This document shows, piece after piece, positions 9,089 to 18,586 of a stretch of 64,000 nt of DNA. Position 1 is the stretch's first letter, and each line of letters starts with the position of its first letter. This DNA comes from Pseudomonadota bacterium (GTDB taxonomy: Bacteria > Pseudomonadota > Alphaproteobacteria > Sphingomonadales > Sphingomonadaceae), in NCBI GenBank assembly GCA_023458055.1, contig JAEXAW010000028.1, positions 1-64,000 on the forward strand, read 5' to 3'. Below the pieces are notes generated by a model, which had not been told where the DNA came from, did not search any database, and saw only the letters and a list, made by a program, of their open reading frames with translations. The position numbers were made by a program, and so were the translations under genes.

Positions 9089-10371
9089 GCGCGTCGGCTA
9101 CCGCATCAGGCACCAGCGGCAGCGCATTTAATCCGCGCGTGATGCTCGCGATCATCGTCGCGGGTGCGCTCGCGCTCGCCGCCTATATGGTGCTTACCGC
9201 TTATTCCCCTCAATTGGCGAAAGGCAATAATGGCGGCGCCCATGCGCTGTCCAACGGCGCGACCGGCTTTTCCGCGCTTGTGGCCCTCACGAAAGAAAGC
9301 GGGATCGATAGCGAGGTGTATCGTGATGAAGGCAGTCCTGGCGAAAACAGCCTGTTGGTGCTGACCCCGGATTTCATGACCTCTCCCGACGATGTGAAGG
9401 AACTGGTTGGGGGTCATCAGTCCAAAGGTCCGACCCTGATCATTTTACCCAAATGGGAAACAAGGCGGCATCCCTATCGCACCGGCTGGGTTGAACGGGT
9501 CGGCATCCCTTTTTTAAGCGGATTGCAGATGCTGCCGCTCAAGACATGGGGCGAAAAGCTTGAGTTGGAGCAAGACGGACAGCTTTCCGGCGCGCCATCC
9601 CAAAAAGCAAAATCGGAAATAGCAAAAACGCCGTTCGCCACCAACTTTCCCGAAGATGGCCGTCCCATCCGCTTTCTCATGCCGGAGCAGCGCCAGTCTC
9701 TCCGCTGCGGACAGTGCACCGATTCGATCCGCTATCCCGACGGCAAGGTGATGGTCGCGGCGATGTGGGACGACTATCCGGTCTATATTCTCGCCGACCC
9801 TGATTTTCTCAACAATCAGGGACTCAAAGACAAAACCGCGGGGGTTGCGGCATTGCAGCTACTCGACCGCCTCGCCGAAGATGGCAATGCCGAATGGATC
9901 GCGTTTGATGTGACTTTAAACGGCCTTGGCAAGCAGCGCTCGATCCTGCGCTTCCTGTTTGAGCCACCTTTTCTCGCGATTACTTTATGCCTCGTCCTGG
10001 CAGGGGTGCTGGCGGGGTGGCAGGCGTTTAACCGTTTTGGTCCGCCCGCGCGGCGCAGGTGCGAAATTGCGCTCGGCAAGGATGCGCTCATCACCAGCGG
10101 TGCGGAATTGATGAAGCAAGCGGGCAAGGACCGACATGGCGCAGGCGTCTATGCGCGGCATATGCGGGACCTGCTGGCACAGGCATTGAAGGCGCCTGGC
10201 GGACTGGATGAAGCGGCGCTGGAAAGCTGGCTGGACCGCTTCACGCCGCCCGACATGCGCAAATTTTCGACATTGATGCAGGAAATGACGCGGGCCGCGA
10301 ACGCGGAACAAATGGTTATCATTGGCCGGGAAATGACCCGGTGGAGAAAGGGTGTATTGCGTGAGCATTGA
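9085..10371 (+). CDS. DUF4350 domain membrane protein
   Basis: 428 residues with a transmembrane helix at about 19-39, an extracytoplasmic domain, and a second helix near 290-312 followed by a cytoplasmic tail. The N-terminal half (YSPQLAKGNNGGAHALSNGA, then FSALVALTKESGIDSEVYRD) is typical of DUF4350, whose fold resembles a Rossmann-like binding domain. Its ATG overlaps the DUF4129 stop (ATGA), showing translational coupling. No catalytic residues are recognised. It acts with the downstream MoxR/DUF58 pair by context. Confidence 0.82.
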   Translation: MSASATASGTSGSAFNPRVMLAIIVAGALALAAYMVLTAYSPQLAKGNNGGAHALSNGATGFSALVALTKESGIDSEVYRDEGSPGENSLLVLTPDFMTSPDDVKELVGGHQSKGPTLIILPKWETRRHPYRTGWVERVGIPFLSGLQMLPLKTWGEKLELEQDGQLSGAPSQKAKSEIAKTPFATNFPEDGRPIRFLMPEQRQSLRCGQCTDSIRYPDGKVMVAAMWDDYPVYILADPDFLNNQGLKDKTAGVAALQLLDRLAEDGNAEWIAFDVTLNGLGKQRSILRFLFEPPFLAITLCLVLAGVLAGWQAFNRFGPPARRRCEIALGKDALITSGAELMKQAGKDRHGAGVYARHMRDLLAQALKAPGGLDEAALESWLDRFTPPDMRKFSTLMQEMTRAANAEQMVIIGREMTRWRKGVLREH

Positions 10372-11317
10372 GCAGGTAAAAGCTTTGGGGCAAGCGATCA
10401 TCGCCGAGGTCGGCAAGGCGGTCGTGGGACAGGAAGACAGCGTGGAAAAGCTCGTCATCGCGCTGTTTGCCGGGGGTCATGTGTTGTTGGAAGGCCCGCC
10501 GGGGACGGCCAAGACGTTGATGGCACAAAGTTTTGCGCGCGCGCTCGATCTGGACTTCGGGCGCATCCAGTTCACGCCTGATCTCATGCCCGGCGACATA
10601 TTGGGGTCGAACCTGTTCAACTTCCAGACGTCGAGCTTTACGCTCACCAAAGGGCCGATCTTCTGTGAGTTGCTGCTCGCCGATGAAATCAACCGCACCC
10701 CGCCCAAAACGCAGGCCGCACTGCTTCAGGCGATGCAGGAGCGCGAGATCACCATTGATGGCGATACCTATGGTCTCAGCCCGCGCTTCACCGTGGTTGC
10801 GACGCAAAACCCGATTGAACAACAGGGCGTCTATCCGCTGCCCGAAGCGCAACTCGACCGCTTTCTCTTCAAACTCGCCATCGGCTATCCGGACGCCGCC
10901 GAGGAGCGCAAAATCGTCGCCGCGCATGGCGGGCAATTCCGCAAGATTGATGCGGCGAGCTTCGGCGTTGGTCCGGTCACCAATGCGGAAGGGATCACCG
11001 CCGCTGTGGATACGGTCTCACGGGTTACGCTGGTCGAGGAAATCGTCGGCTATATCGTCGACATTGTGCGAGCGACGCGTGAAAGCCCGGACCTTGAAAG
11101 CGGTGCTTCTCCGCGCGCAGCCAGCCTGCTTGCCCGCGCCGCCTGCGCGCGTGCGGCGCTCCATGGCCGCGATTATACCATTCCCGACGACGTCAAGCTC
11201 CTCGCGCCAGCCGTCCTGCGCCACCGCATGATCCTGTCGCCCAGCGCCGAAATTGACGGGCGCCAGATCGACGCAATTGTCGATAATCTGGTCGAAAAGG
11301 TGGAAGCGCCGCGGTGA
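10361..11317 (+). CDS. MoxR family AAA+ ATPase
   Basis: Cytoplasmic AAA+ ATPase of the MoxR group, thought to work as a chaperone with VWA-domain partners. Walker A GPPGTAKT at residues 45-52, Walker B LLLADEIN ending at 110 (D107-E108), sensor 1 VVATQNP, then the lid domain with AACARAALHGRDYTIPDDV. The in-frame GTG at 10352 is possible, but GTG 10361 gives the conserved start VSIEQVKALG and overlaps the DUF4350 stop by 11 bp. 318 residues is usual. Confidence 0.93.
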   Translation: MSIEQVKALGQAIIAEVGKAVVGQEDSVEKLVIALFAGGHVLLEGPPGTAKTLMAQSFARALDLDFGRIQFTPDLMPGDILGSNLFNFQTSSFTLTKGPIFCELLLADEINRTPPKTQAALLQAMQEREITIDGDTYGLSPRFTVVATQNPIEQQGVYPLPEAQLDRFLFKLAIGYPDAAEERKIVAAHGGQFRKIDAASFGVGPVTNAEGITAAVDTVSRVTLVEEIVGYIVDIVRATRESPDLESGASPRAASLLARAACARAALHGRDYTIPDDVKLLAPAVLRHRMILSPSAEIDGRQIDAIVDNLVEKVEAPR

Positions 11318-12636
11318 TCTACCCCACCGCCCGTCCGATCCTGTTGGTGGCCGCCGGAGCGCCCGTCGCGCTTGCGGCCGCTTTGCTGCGCCCGGAACTT
11401 TGGGTCGCGGCCTTGGGCTGGATGATGTTTGTGCTCCTGCTAGTCGTCATTGATGCACTGACCGGGCCAATACCGGACCAAACCAACTTGGCCGTGACGG
11501 TGCCCAAATCCGCCGGGATCGGCGCGCCGATTGCGATTGATGTGACAGCGACCCACCCGAAGGGCAAGCTTCCGTCCGACAGCCATGTCGTGATCGGGCT
11601 CGATCAGCGGCTCAAGTCTGATGGCCGTCTCGAAGCACAATTGGAGCCCGGCGAAGACAAGGCCGGGAGCCATGCCGCCTTTGCGGTGAGCGGCGACCGG
11701 CGGGGCGTTGCGAACATCCAGTCAGCGTGGGTGCGCTGGCGCGGCGCGCTCGGCATGGTATGGAAACAAGCCTTCTTCCCGATCAACCGCGACGTTGCGA
11801 TCACACCATCGATCCATGCGGTGCATCAGGATGGCATCCGTCTGTATCTGCGCGATGCGGTGTTCGGCACAATGGCGCAATTGCGCGCAGGCGAGGGCAG
11901 CGAATTTGACCGGCTCAAGGAATACCGACCCGGCATGGACCGCCGTGCGATCGATTGGAAGCAATCGGCGCGCCACAATAGCCTGCTTGCCAAGGAGTTT
12001 CGCACCGAACGCAACAACCGCATCGTGCTCGCGGTCGATAGCGGGCGCACCATGTGCGAGCCGGTCGATGGCATTCCCAAGGTCGACCGCGCGGTGTCGG
12101 CCGCGCTGCTCACCGCTTTTGTGGGTCTCAAGATGAACGATCGGGTGAGCCTGTTCAGCTTTGCCGGGCGGCCCCAGATGGCGAGCGCGGTCTATTCCAA
12201 CACCCGAGATTTCGCCGTGCTGCAACGCGCCGCCGCGCGGATCGATTATCAGTTTGAGGAAACCAACTATACGCTGGGATTGGCGACATTGGGGGCAGCG
12301 CTCGATCATCGCTCGCTGATCATATTGTTTACCGAATTCACCGACCCGACCAGCGCGGAATTGATGCTGAAATCGGCCGGGCGGCTGGCCAACCGGCATG
12401 TGCTTTTATGCATGGTGATGACCGACAAGGAACTCGAGGCCGAAGTCACCAGGATGCCCGAAAGTCCGAGCGACATTACCCGCGCAAATATGGCAGCGGA
12501 ATTGCTGCGCGACCGCAAGATCACTATCGCCCGTCTGCGCCGCATGGGAGTCCATGTCGTCGAAGCGCCCTATGATGCGATGAACGCCAAGCTGGTTGAT
12601 GCCTATCTCACGATCAAACGGAGGAACCTCATTTGA
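11314..12636 (+). CDS. DUF58 domain (VWA-like) protein
   Basis: 440 residues. Two N-terminal transmembrane helices (about 9-25 and 30-48), a beta-rich middle, then the DUF58 signature FDRLKEYRPGMDRRAIDWK (198-216) and a VWA-like domain starting LAVDSGRTM (239-247), where DxSxS is changed to D-S-G-R-T. The GTG start overlaps the MoxR stop (GTGA). DUF58 proteins are the usual partners of MoxR ATPases; the direct interaction here is inferred. Confidence 0.9.
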   Translation: MIYPTARPILLVAAGAPVALAAALLRPELWVAALGWMMFVLLLVVIDALTGPIPDQTNLAVTVPKSAGIGAPIAIDVTATHPKGKLPSDSHVVIGLDQRLKSDGRLEAQLEPGEDKAGSHAAFAVSGDRRGVANIQSAWVRWRGALGMVWKQAFFPINRDVAITPSIHAVHQDGIRLYLRDAVFGTMAQLRAGEGSEFDRLKEYRPGMDRRAIDWKQSARHNSLLAKEFRTERNNRIVLAVDSGRTMCEPVDGIPKVDRAVSAALLTAFVGLKMNDRVSLFSFAGRPQMASAVYSNTRDFAVLQRAAARIDYQFEETNYTLGLATLGAALDHRSLIILFTEFTDPTSAELMLKSAGRLANRHVLLCMVMTDKELEAEVTRMPESPSDITRANMAAELLRDRKITIARLRRMGVHVVEAPYDAMNAKLVDAYLTIKRRNLI

Positions 12637-13661
12637 GCATGAGCGCTGCCACCGATCTCAGTTTTTCGACCGCCCGTTTTCGTGAAGAGCGCGAGGCGGA
12701 CTGGATCGCCTTCGACCAATTATTGACGCGACTGGAAAAGAAATCCGCGCGCGCCCTCAGCGACGAAGAATTGTTGCGCCTACCGGTGCTCTACCGCGCG
12801 ACCTTGTCGTCGCTGTCGATTGCACGCGCGACCAGCCTTGACCGCGCGATGCTCGATTATCTCGAAGGGCTGTCGATCCGGGGCTATTTTATCCTTTACG
12901 GCGTGCGTGAATCAACCGGCGCGCGGATCCGCAAATTCTTTGCCGAAGATTGGCCCAAGGCAGTGCGCGCATTGTGGAAGGAAGTGCTCGTTTCGCTGTT
13001 GGTGACCGTGCTTGCGGGCGTTGCGGGCTATCTTCTCGTTATGTCGGATCCGCAATGGTATCACAGCTTCGTTCCCGCCGACCTTGCCGACAATCGCACA
13101 CCGGATGCGTCCCGCGCCGATCTTGCTGAAACTTTGAAAGCCGAAGCGCAGCCGGGGCTTGAAGCCTTTGCCACCATGTTGTTCACCCATAACAGCCAGG
13201 TCGCGATCGCCGCCTTTGCCCTTGGCTTTGCCTTTGGTCTGCCGACGCTGGTGCTGCTCCTCTATAATGGGTTGACGCTCGGTGCGATGCTGGCGCTTTT
13301 TGCCAGAGCGGGTCTGGCCTATGATTTTACGGGTTGGCTGTTCATCCACGGCACGACCGAATTATTCGCCATCGTGATTGCAGGTGCGGCTGGATTGCGG
13401 ATCGGAACCGCAGTGGCCTTTCCCGGCGCAGATGATCGCCTCCACGCCGCCGCCACGGCGGGACGGAGCGCAGCCACGGTGATGATGGGCGTGGTGATAA
13501 TGCTCGCGCTTGCAGGAATTCTCGAAGGGTTTGGGCGCCAGATGATCGGGGCAACGCCGGTGCGCTATGCGATTGGCGGCGTAATACTGCTCGGCTGGCT
13601 CACTTATTTCTATCTCCCGCGCGGTGCGGCACGGCGCGACAGGGCGGGTGCTACCTCATGA
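12633..13661 (+). CDS. Stage II sporulation protein M (SpoIIM) family membrane protein
   Basis: 342-residue integral membrane protein. A ~110-residue N-terminal cytoplasmic helical part precedes several transmembrane segments (about 115-135, 185-235, 240-260, 280-305 and near 315-330). The segment FALGFAFGLPTLVLLLYNGL, followed by FIHGTTELFAIVIAGAAGLR, is characteristic of the SpoIIM/DUF95 family. The start is TTG 12633, overlapping the DUF58 stop, or ATG 12639 two codons on. The organism does not sporulate; the family name comes from Bacillus. In this operon type its role is unknown. Confidence 0.9.
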   Translation: MSMSAATDLSFSTARFREEREADWIAFDQLLTRLEKKSARALSDEELLRLPVLYRATLSSLSIARATSLDRAMLDYLEGLSIRGYFILYGVRESTGARIRKFFAEDWPKAVRALWKEVLVSLLVTVLAGVAGYLLVMSDPQWYHSFVPADLADNRTPDASRADLAETLKAEAQPGLEAFATMLFTHNSQVAIAAFALGFAFGLPTLVLLLYNGLTLGAMLALFARAGLAYDFTGWLFIHGTTELFAIVIAGAAGLRIGTAVAFPGADDRLHAAATAGRSAATVMMGVVIMLALAGILEGFGRQMIGATPVRYAIGGVILLGWLTYFYLPRGAARRDRAGATS

Positions 13662-14506
13662 ATCCCGGCGTCTCCGTTTCCGCCAAACGAAGAGAGTTTG
13701 TCACGCCTGAAGGGGTGTCGCTCTCGCTCCAGATTGCAAGCGCTGGCTCCCGCGTGACGGCGATGATGATTGATCTGATCATCATCGTGCTGGTGCTGGT
13801 CACGATGACGCTGGTCGCTTACTACGCCTTGTCCTCCGTGGAATCGTTGATGGCGGTGATATGGTTGCTCGGCTTCTTCATCCTGCGTAACGGCTATTTT
13901 CTGTTGTTCGAGCTCGGCAAGCGCGCCGCAACGCCGGGCAAGCGGTTGGTCGGTATCCGCGTGGTTGCGCGCGATGGTGGACGGCTTACCGCCGATGCAG
14001 TGGTAGCGCGCAACCTCATGCGCGAGCTCGAATTATTCCTGCCGCTCACTTTTCTCGCGGTCGATTCGAGTGAAGGCTGGGTTGGCGGGGCGACGATGTT
14101 GTTTGGCCTGATCTGGTCCTTGTCACTCAGCCTGTTCCTGTTGTTCAACAAGGACCGGATGCGGATGGGCGACCTGATCGCGGGAACCTGGGTGGTCGAT
14201 GACCAGAGGCGCAAGCTTAAAGACCGGATCGTCGCCACCGAAACCAGCCAGCGCCTCAGCTTCTCCAAAGAGGAACTGGCGGTATACGGTATTTATGAAT
14301 TGCAGGAGCTTGAACGCGTGGTGCGCGAGCGCGACGAAAAATCAATGCGCGCGGTTGCGGATACGATCCGGGTCAAGATCGGTCGTCCGATTGCCGAAAG
14401 CGATGAGGATTTCCTTGACGCTTATTATGCGTCCCTGCGCGCCCATCTTGAGCGCAACCTCCTGTTCGGCAAGCGGCGCGAGAATAAATATGAGGCAGGG
14501 GAATGA
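13658..14506 (+). CDS. RDD family membrane protein
   Basis: 282 residues: an RDD domain (about 20-180) with three transmembrane segments and the family's conserved arginine/aspartates in GSRVTAMMIDLIIIV and RMGDLIAGTWVVDD, plus a ~100-residue charged cytoplasmic tail. ATG overlaps the SpoIIM stop (ATGA). It lies last in the conserved part of the MoxR operon. RDD proteins have been proposed as ion or small-molecule transporters, but substrate and direction are unknown here. Confidence 0.87.
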   Translation: MNPGVSVSAKRREFVTPEGVSLSLQIASAGSRVTAMMIDLIIIVLVLVTMTLVAYYALSSVESLMAVIWLLGFFILRNGYFLLFELGKRAATPGKRLVGIRVVARDGGRLTADAVVARNLMRELELFLPLTFLAVDSSEGWVGGATMLFGLIWSLSLSLFLLFNKDRMRMGDLIAGTWVVDDQRRKLKDRIVATETSQRLSFSKEELAVYGIYELQELERVVRERDEKSMRAVADTIRVKIGRPIAESDEDFLDAYYASLRAHLERNLLFGKRRENKYEAGE

Positions 14507-15192
14507 CGCAGACAGCATCCACCACGGTCAGTGCGGCGATTGCAGAGCGGCGGTCAATCCGTGCTTTCACCGACCAGACGGTTGACGCGGCGTTGCTGAG
14601 AGAGATCCTCGAAAAGGCCCAGCGCGCACCCTCCGGCGGCAATGTTCAGCCGTGGGAAGCGAGCGTCGTCAGTGGCGCAGCGCTTCAACGGTTGCTCGCC
14701 GCCGTTGCGGCGCGGGGCGAGATGGGGCTGATGGGGTTGCAAATGGAATATGCGATCTACCCCGACAAGCTGCCCGACCCGTGGCTAGCGCGGCGCTACG
14801 GCGTCGCATCAGCCATGTATGGCGCGCTCGGCATTGCCCGCGAAGACCGCGCCGCGCGCGATGCGTCGCTGCGCGATAATTTCACCGGCTTTGGCGCGCC
14901 CGTCATGGTCTTCGTCCATTGCCGCCGTCTGATGGGGCCGCCGCAATGGGCCGATATGGGCATCTGGCTGCAGTCCGTCATGCTGTTGCTGCGCGAAGCT
15001 GGCCTTGATAGCTGCCCACAGGAAGCTTGGGCGATGTACGGCAAAACGGTGCGCGACGCCCTCGGCCTCGACGATGAGCATATTCTCTATTGCGGTCTCG
15101 CCATCGGCTATCGCGATCCGGACGCGGCGGTCAATAATTTCCCGGTCGACCGTGCGCCGCTTGATGAGGTGGTGCGCTGGTTTGAGGACTGA
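14503..15192 (+). CDS. Nitroreductase family flavoprotein
   Basis: 229 residues of the NfsA/NfsB-like FMN superfamily: the N-terminal AIAERRSIRAFTDQTVD, FMN phosphate site RAPSGGNVQPWEAS, a middle segment WADMGIWLQSVMLLLREAGL, and the C-terminal GLAIGYRDPDAAVN. Probably an NAD(P)H-dependent reductase of nitro, quinone or enone compounds. It overlaps the RDD gene (ATGA) and so is translationally coupled to the MoxR operon, though functionally it may just be a passenger. It ends 3 bp from the convergent Nudix gene. Confidence 0.92.
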   Translation: MTQTASTTVSAAIAERRSIRAFTDQTVDAALLREILEKAQRAPSGGNVQPWEASVVSGAALQRLLAAVAARGEMGLMGLQMEYAIYPDKLPDPWLARRYGVASAMYGALGIAREDRAARDASLRDNFTGFGAPVMVFVHCRRLMGPPQWADMGIWLQSVMLLLREAGLDSCPQEAWAMYGKTVRDALGLDDEHILYCGLAIGYRDPDAAVNNFPVDRAPLDEVVRWFED

Positions 15193-15195
15193 CCT

Positions 15196-15660
15196 TTACC
15201 AGACCATCGTTCGAGGACACCCCGCCTGCCAATCCTCAATGCGCCGCAGGGTGGCGGGCGACGCGGTTTCCGGCAGAGCGCGGAGTTCAAAAAACCGTGC
15301 CTCGGCAAGTTCACGGCGGTCAATCTCCATCTCACCCTCGACCCGGCAATGGAACAGCGCAACATGATCGCGCTTGCCTTCCGCTTCGGTCACATAATCG
15401 CCGAATAAGGTGAGATTCTTGGCATAGAGCGCTGTTTCTTCCTTAAGTTCACGTATTGCAGCCAGATCGGCGCTCTCACCCTTGTCAATGCCCCCGCCGG
15501 GCAGCATCCATAATTCGCTGCTGCCATAAGCATGGCGCACGAGGAGAAGCCTTCCACCTTCATCAAATGCCATCAGCTTGACCCCATAGCGTACCGGCTT
15601 TGCAATCCGCCAATAGAGGCGTCTGCCATAGTGAGCGACTTGGATCAGCCGTGCGATCAT
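15196..15660 (-). CDS. Nudix hydrolase
   Basis: 154-residue pyrophosphohydrolase. The Nudix box is complete: GGGIDKGESADLAAIRELKE followed by E-T-A, matching GX5EX7REUXEE. An N-terminal ~35-residue extension (RLYWRIAKPVRYGVK) is common in sphingomonad members. ATG 15660 overlaps the TGA of the upstream GltB-like gene (ATGA), so this start is preferred to the longer upstream ORF, which would run inside that gene. Substrate unknown; nucleoside diphosphate derivatives are typical. Confidence 0.9.
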   Translation of the reverse strand: MIARLIQVAHYGRRLYWRIAKPVRYGVKLMAFDEGGRLLLVRHAYGSSELWMLPGGGIDKGESADLAAIRELKEETALYAKNLTLFGDYVTEAEGKRDHVALFHCRVEGEMEIDRRELAEARFFELRALPETASPATLRRIEDWQAGCPRTMVW

Positions 15661-17309
15661 GCCACGCTGGCGGCCGTCTTGCGCTGGTCCTGAGGACGCG
15701 GGGTTTGCAGTGGCGCAAAGCTTTCCGCCTGCGCACGCGCCCAATTATCGCGATAATAAGGCAGCGCGCATCCCTCGAGCAATTCGCCATGTTCGAGATA
15801 ACGGTGAATCTGGTCAAACTGACGAATCTGGTTGGTGGTCGCCCGGTGGACGATGTGGAATGGCTGAAGCTCATCGGGATGGCTAAGCCCGGTTGCTGCC
15901 AGCATTTCAGATAGCGCATGCATGGTGCGCTTGTGGAACATATGGACGCGCTCACCCTTATCCGGGACAACCAATGCGCGCTGGCGGTTATGGTCTTGCG
16001 TCGCAATGCCGGTCGGGCAGCGGTTGGTGTGGCAGCTGCGCGATTGGATACAGCCCAAGGCAAACATGAACCCGCGTGCGCTATTGGCCCAATCGCCGCC
16101 GATGGCACAGATATGGGCGATGTCGAAGGCCGAGACGACCTTGCCTGCCGCACCGATCTTGATGCGGTCGCGCAGACCAGCGCCGACCAGCACATTGTGG
16201 ACGAACAGCAAGCCTTCGCGCATCGGCGTACCGATATGGTCGGAAAATTCGACCGGAGCCGCGCCGGTTCCACCCTCGCCGCCATCCACGACCACAAAAT
16301 CGGGCACCACGCCGGTGGCAAGCATCGCTTTGACGATACCCATAAACTCCCACGGCTGGCCGATGCAGAGTTTGAAACCCACCGGCTTCCCGCCCGAAAG
16401 GCGGCGCAGTTCGGTGATGAATTGCATCAGTTCGAGCGGGGTGGTGAAGGCAGAGTGGCGCGAAGGCGAGACGCAATCGATGCCCATCGGTACGCCGCGC
16501 GTCGCGGAAATTTCGGCGCTGACCTTCTTGGCGGGGAGGACACCGCCATGCCCCGGCTTTGCGCCTTGGCTGAGCTTGATTTCGATCATCTTGACCTGCG
16601 GGTCGGTCGCCTGCGCGGCGAAGCGTTCCGGATCGAACCGGCCCTCAGCATCTCGGCAACCGAAATAGCCGCTGCCCAGTTCCCATACGATATCGCCGCC
16701 ATATTCGCGATGATAGGGGCTGATGCTCCCCTCGCCCGTATCATGATAAAAACCGCCCAGCTTCGCGCCTTTATTGAGGGCACGGATCGCATTGGCGGAC
16801 AGCGATCCGAAACTCATCGCCGAAATATTGAACACGCTCGCCGAATAGGGCTGCGAGCACTGGTCATTGCCGATGGTGACGCGAAAGCCCGTCGGGTCGG
16901 AATTGTCCAGCGGACGGTTGGAATGGAGCATATATTCATAGCCTTCGTCATACACTTCCTCGAGCGTACCGAAGGGGATGTCGTCATTTTCCTTTTTGGC
17001 GCGGCTATAAACGAGGCTGCGCTGGAGGCGCGAAAAGGGCATCGCCTCCTTTTCATCTTCGATCAGATATTGGCGGATTTCAGGACGAATCGCTTCAACC
17101 AGCCAGCGGATATGGCCAATCAGCGGATAGTTGCGCAGCACGGAATGTTCGGTTTGGACCATATCCCAGATCCCGCGCAAACTCAGGAGCCCGGTGAGGA
17201 TGATCGCACCAAGACCAAGCCAGCTATCGGGCTGCCATATGAGAAGAGCGAGAAACGCGGCCACGACCAGCAGAAACACGGTGTAACGACCCAAGTGAAA
17301 TTCCGGCAT
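15657..17309 (-). CDS. Membrane-anchored FMN-binding glutamate synthase (GltB-like) family protein
   Basis: 550 residues. Two hydrophobic helices at residues 8-24 and 28-45 anchor a cytoplasmic TIM-barrel domain related to the FMN-binding central domain of glutamate synthase (COG0069, YerD type). Seen motifs: FNISAMSFGSLSANAIRALN, GEGSISPYH, KMIEIKLSQGAKPGHGG, VVDGGEGGTGAAP, and CPTGIATQD near the C-terminus. It lacks both the glutaminase and the GltD-like parts, so it cannot work alone as a GOGAT. ATG 17309 follows AGGAACAGGGG. It is coupled to the Nudix gene. The reaction is unknown. Confidence 0.9.
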   Translation of the reverse strand: MPEFHLGRYTVFLLVVAAFLALLIWQPDSWLGLGAIILTGLLSLRGIWDMVQTEHSVLRNYPLIGHIRWLVEAIRPEIRQYLIEDEKEAMPFSRLQRSLVYSRAKKENDDIPFGTLEEVYDEGYEYMLHSNRPLDNSDPTGFRVTIGNDQCSQPYSASVFNISAMSFGSLSANAIRALNKGAKLGGFYHDTGEGSISPYHREYGGDIVWELGSGYFGCRDAEGRFDPERFAAQATDPQVKMIEIKLSQGAKPGHGGVLPAKKVSAEISATRGVPMGIDCVSPSRHSAFTTPLELMQFITELRRLSGGKPVGFKLCIGQPWEFMGIVKAMLATGVVPDFVVVDGGEGGTGAAPVEFSDHIGTPMREGLLFVHNVLVGAGLRDRIKIGAAGKVVSAFDIAHICAIGGDWANSARGFMFALGCIQSRSCHTNRCPTGIATQDHNRQRALVVPDKGERVHMFHKRTMHALSEMLAATGLSHPDELQPFHIVHRATTNQIRQFDQIHRYLEHGELLEGCALPYYRDNWARAQAESFAPLQTPRPQDQRKTAASVA

Positions 17310-17466
17310 CCCCTGTTCCTTTCACATCTATCGGCTGCGGCGCGGCGGATGCGCATGGTCATAGCCTGAGCGTGCCAAGGCGCAAGTGCGATCAATCGGG
17401 AGCAAGGATCACGTAAAGGCTGGACAAGTTGCGGTAAGCGAAGCAAAAACGGCAGCGAAAGTGATT

Positions 17467-18537
17467 ATGGGAGATTATAGGGTGGATATTAATTGCCCCA
17501 AATGCGCGACCATCGTTCCTGCAGGTGCGCGCTTTTGCCCCGGTTGCGGCGCACCACAGGCACCAGCCACGCCGAGCCAAAGCGATAATGGCTATGCCAG
17601 CCTCTATCCCGACGAACGCGCCAACGCCAGCCCGACCCCGCCAGTAGCGCCCACCCCACCGATTACACCGCCTCCCGCGCAAAACCCGCCGCAGCAGCAA
17701 TCCGGTTATACTGCCGCGCCGCCCCCGCCACCGCCCTATCAAGCGGCACCCGGCTATCAACAGCCGTCCTATCAGCAACAGCCTTATCAACAAGCGCCTT
17801 ACCAACCGGCGCCGCCGGTCCAAACTTACCCGGTGGAAACAACTCCGCCCGCTCGCTGGCCGTGGTTGGTCGGCGGCGCTGCCCTGATCGCGCTCAGCCT
17901 CGCGGTCTTCGGCTTCATGCGCGATGGTTCAACGCTCAAGCCAATTGATGACAAGACGCTGGCCGAACAATCGTCCGACGGCAAGGCGGGGAGCGAGGCT
18001 CCCAAGGTCGTGAGCCCGGCCGAGACGCTTTATGTCGTGACCGAAGCCAATGTGCGGAACAAACCCACTACGGCCGGAACGCAGGTCGTCAGCAAGCTCA
18101 CGCGCGGAACCAAAGTGACCGGCGATGTCGTTGTGGGTGCCAAGGATCAGCGTTGGCTGAAGCTTGCCGGCAAGGAAGAATATGTGAGCTTGGTCAACCT
18201 CGCGAAAGACGAGCCCGAAGTGCTGGCCTCGACGTCCAACACCAATGCGACCATCGCCAACCGCTGCCCGGTACTGACCGAAGCCCATGCCGACGCGCCG
18301 ATCAAGGTCACGCTCCAGCCGGGTAACAAGATCAAGATCACCGGTATTACCCCTTCGGGCTATGCGGAATTCGCGCTCCCCAAAGGCGGCGTAGGCTATG
18401 CCGAGGAAGAGGGCATCTATTGCCTCAGCCCGGCAACCGGGACCGACCGTGCAGTTGACGGGCCGTCAGACGGTTTCTCGCCCCCTTCCGCAGATGAACC
18501 GGGGTCGCAGGGAGATGGCTTTGTCGAGGAGCGCTAA
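17467..18537 (+). CDS. Zinc-ribbon, proline/glutamine-rich, SH3-domain membrane protein
   Basis: 356 residues from ATG 17467, chosen because the zinc ribbon follows at once; the open frame extends upstream to 17386. Order: a zinc ribbon (CPKC and CPGC, about residues 9-30), a low-complexity Pro/Gln/Tyr-rich linker (about 45-130), one transmembrane helix (about 137-156), then an SH3b-like domain (about 180-240, ETLYVVTEANVRNKPTTAG). The layout suggests a cytoplasmic metal-ribbon sensor part and a periplasmic, possibly wall-binding SH3 domain. No enzyme function is seen. Confidence 0.8.
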   Translation: MGDYRVDINCPKCATIVPAGARFCPGCGAPQAPATPSQSDNGYASLYPDERANASPTPPVAPTPPITPPPAQNPPQQQSGYTAAPPPPPPYQAAPGYQQPSYQQQPYQQAPYQPAPPVQTYPVETTPPARWPWLVGGAALIALSLAVFGFMRDGSTLKPIDDKTLAEQSSDGKAGSEAPKVVSPAETLYVVTEANVRNKPTTAGTQVVSKLTRGTKVTGDVVVGAKDQRWLKLAGKEEYVSLVNLAKDEPEVLASTSNTNATIANRCPVLTEAHADAPIKVTLQPGNKIKITGITPSGYAEFALPKGGVGYAEEEGIYCLSPATGTDRAVDGPSDGFSPPSADEPGSQGDGFVEER

Positions 18538-18586
18538 AGCATAAATTGCGTGACGGGAAGCGGGCGGAGCGGCTAGGCTTCCAAAC

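Noticed and set aside
15918..17369. 483-residue open frame opposite the GltB-like gene
   Set aside because: It is a high-G+C shadow: antisense to a well-conserved gene, with no ribosome site and no family-like motifs.
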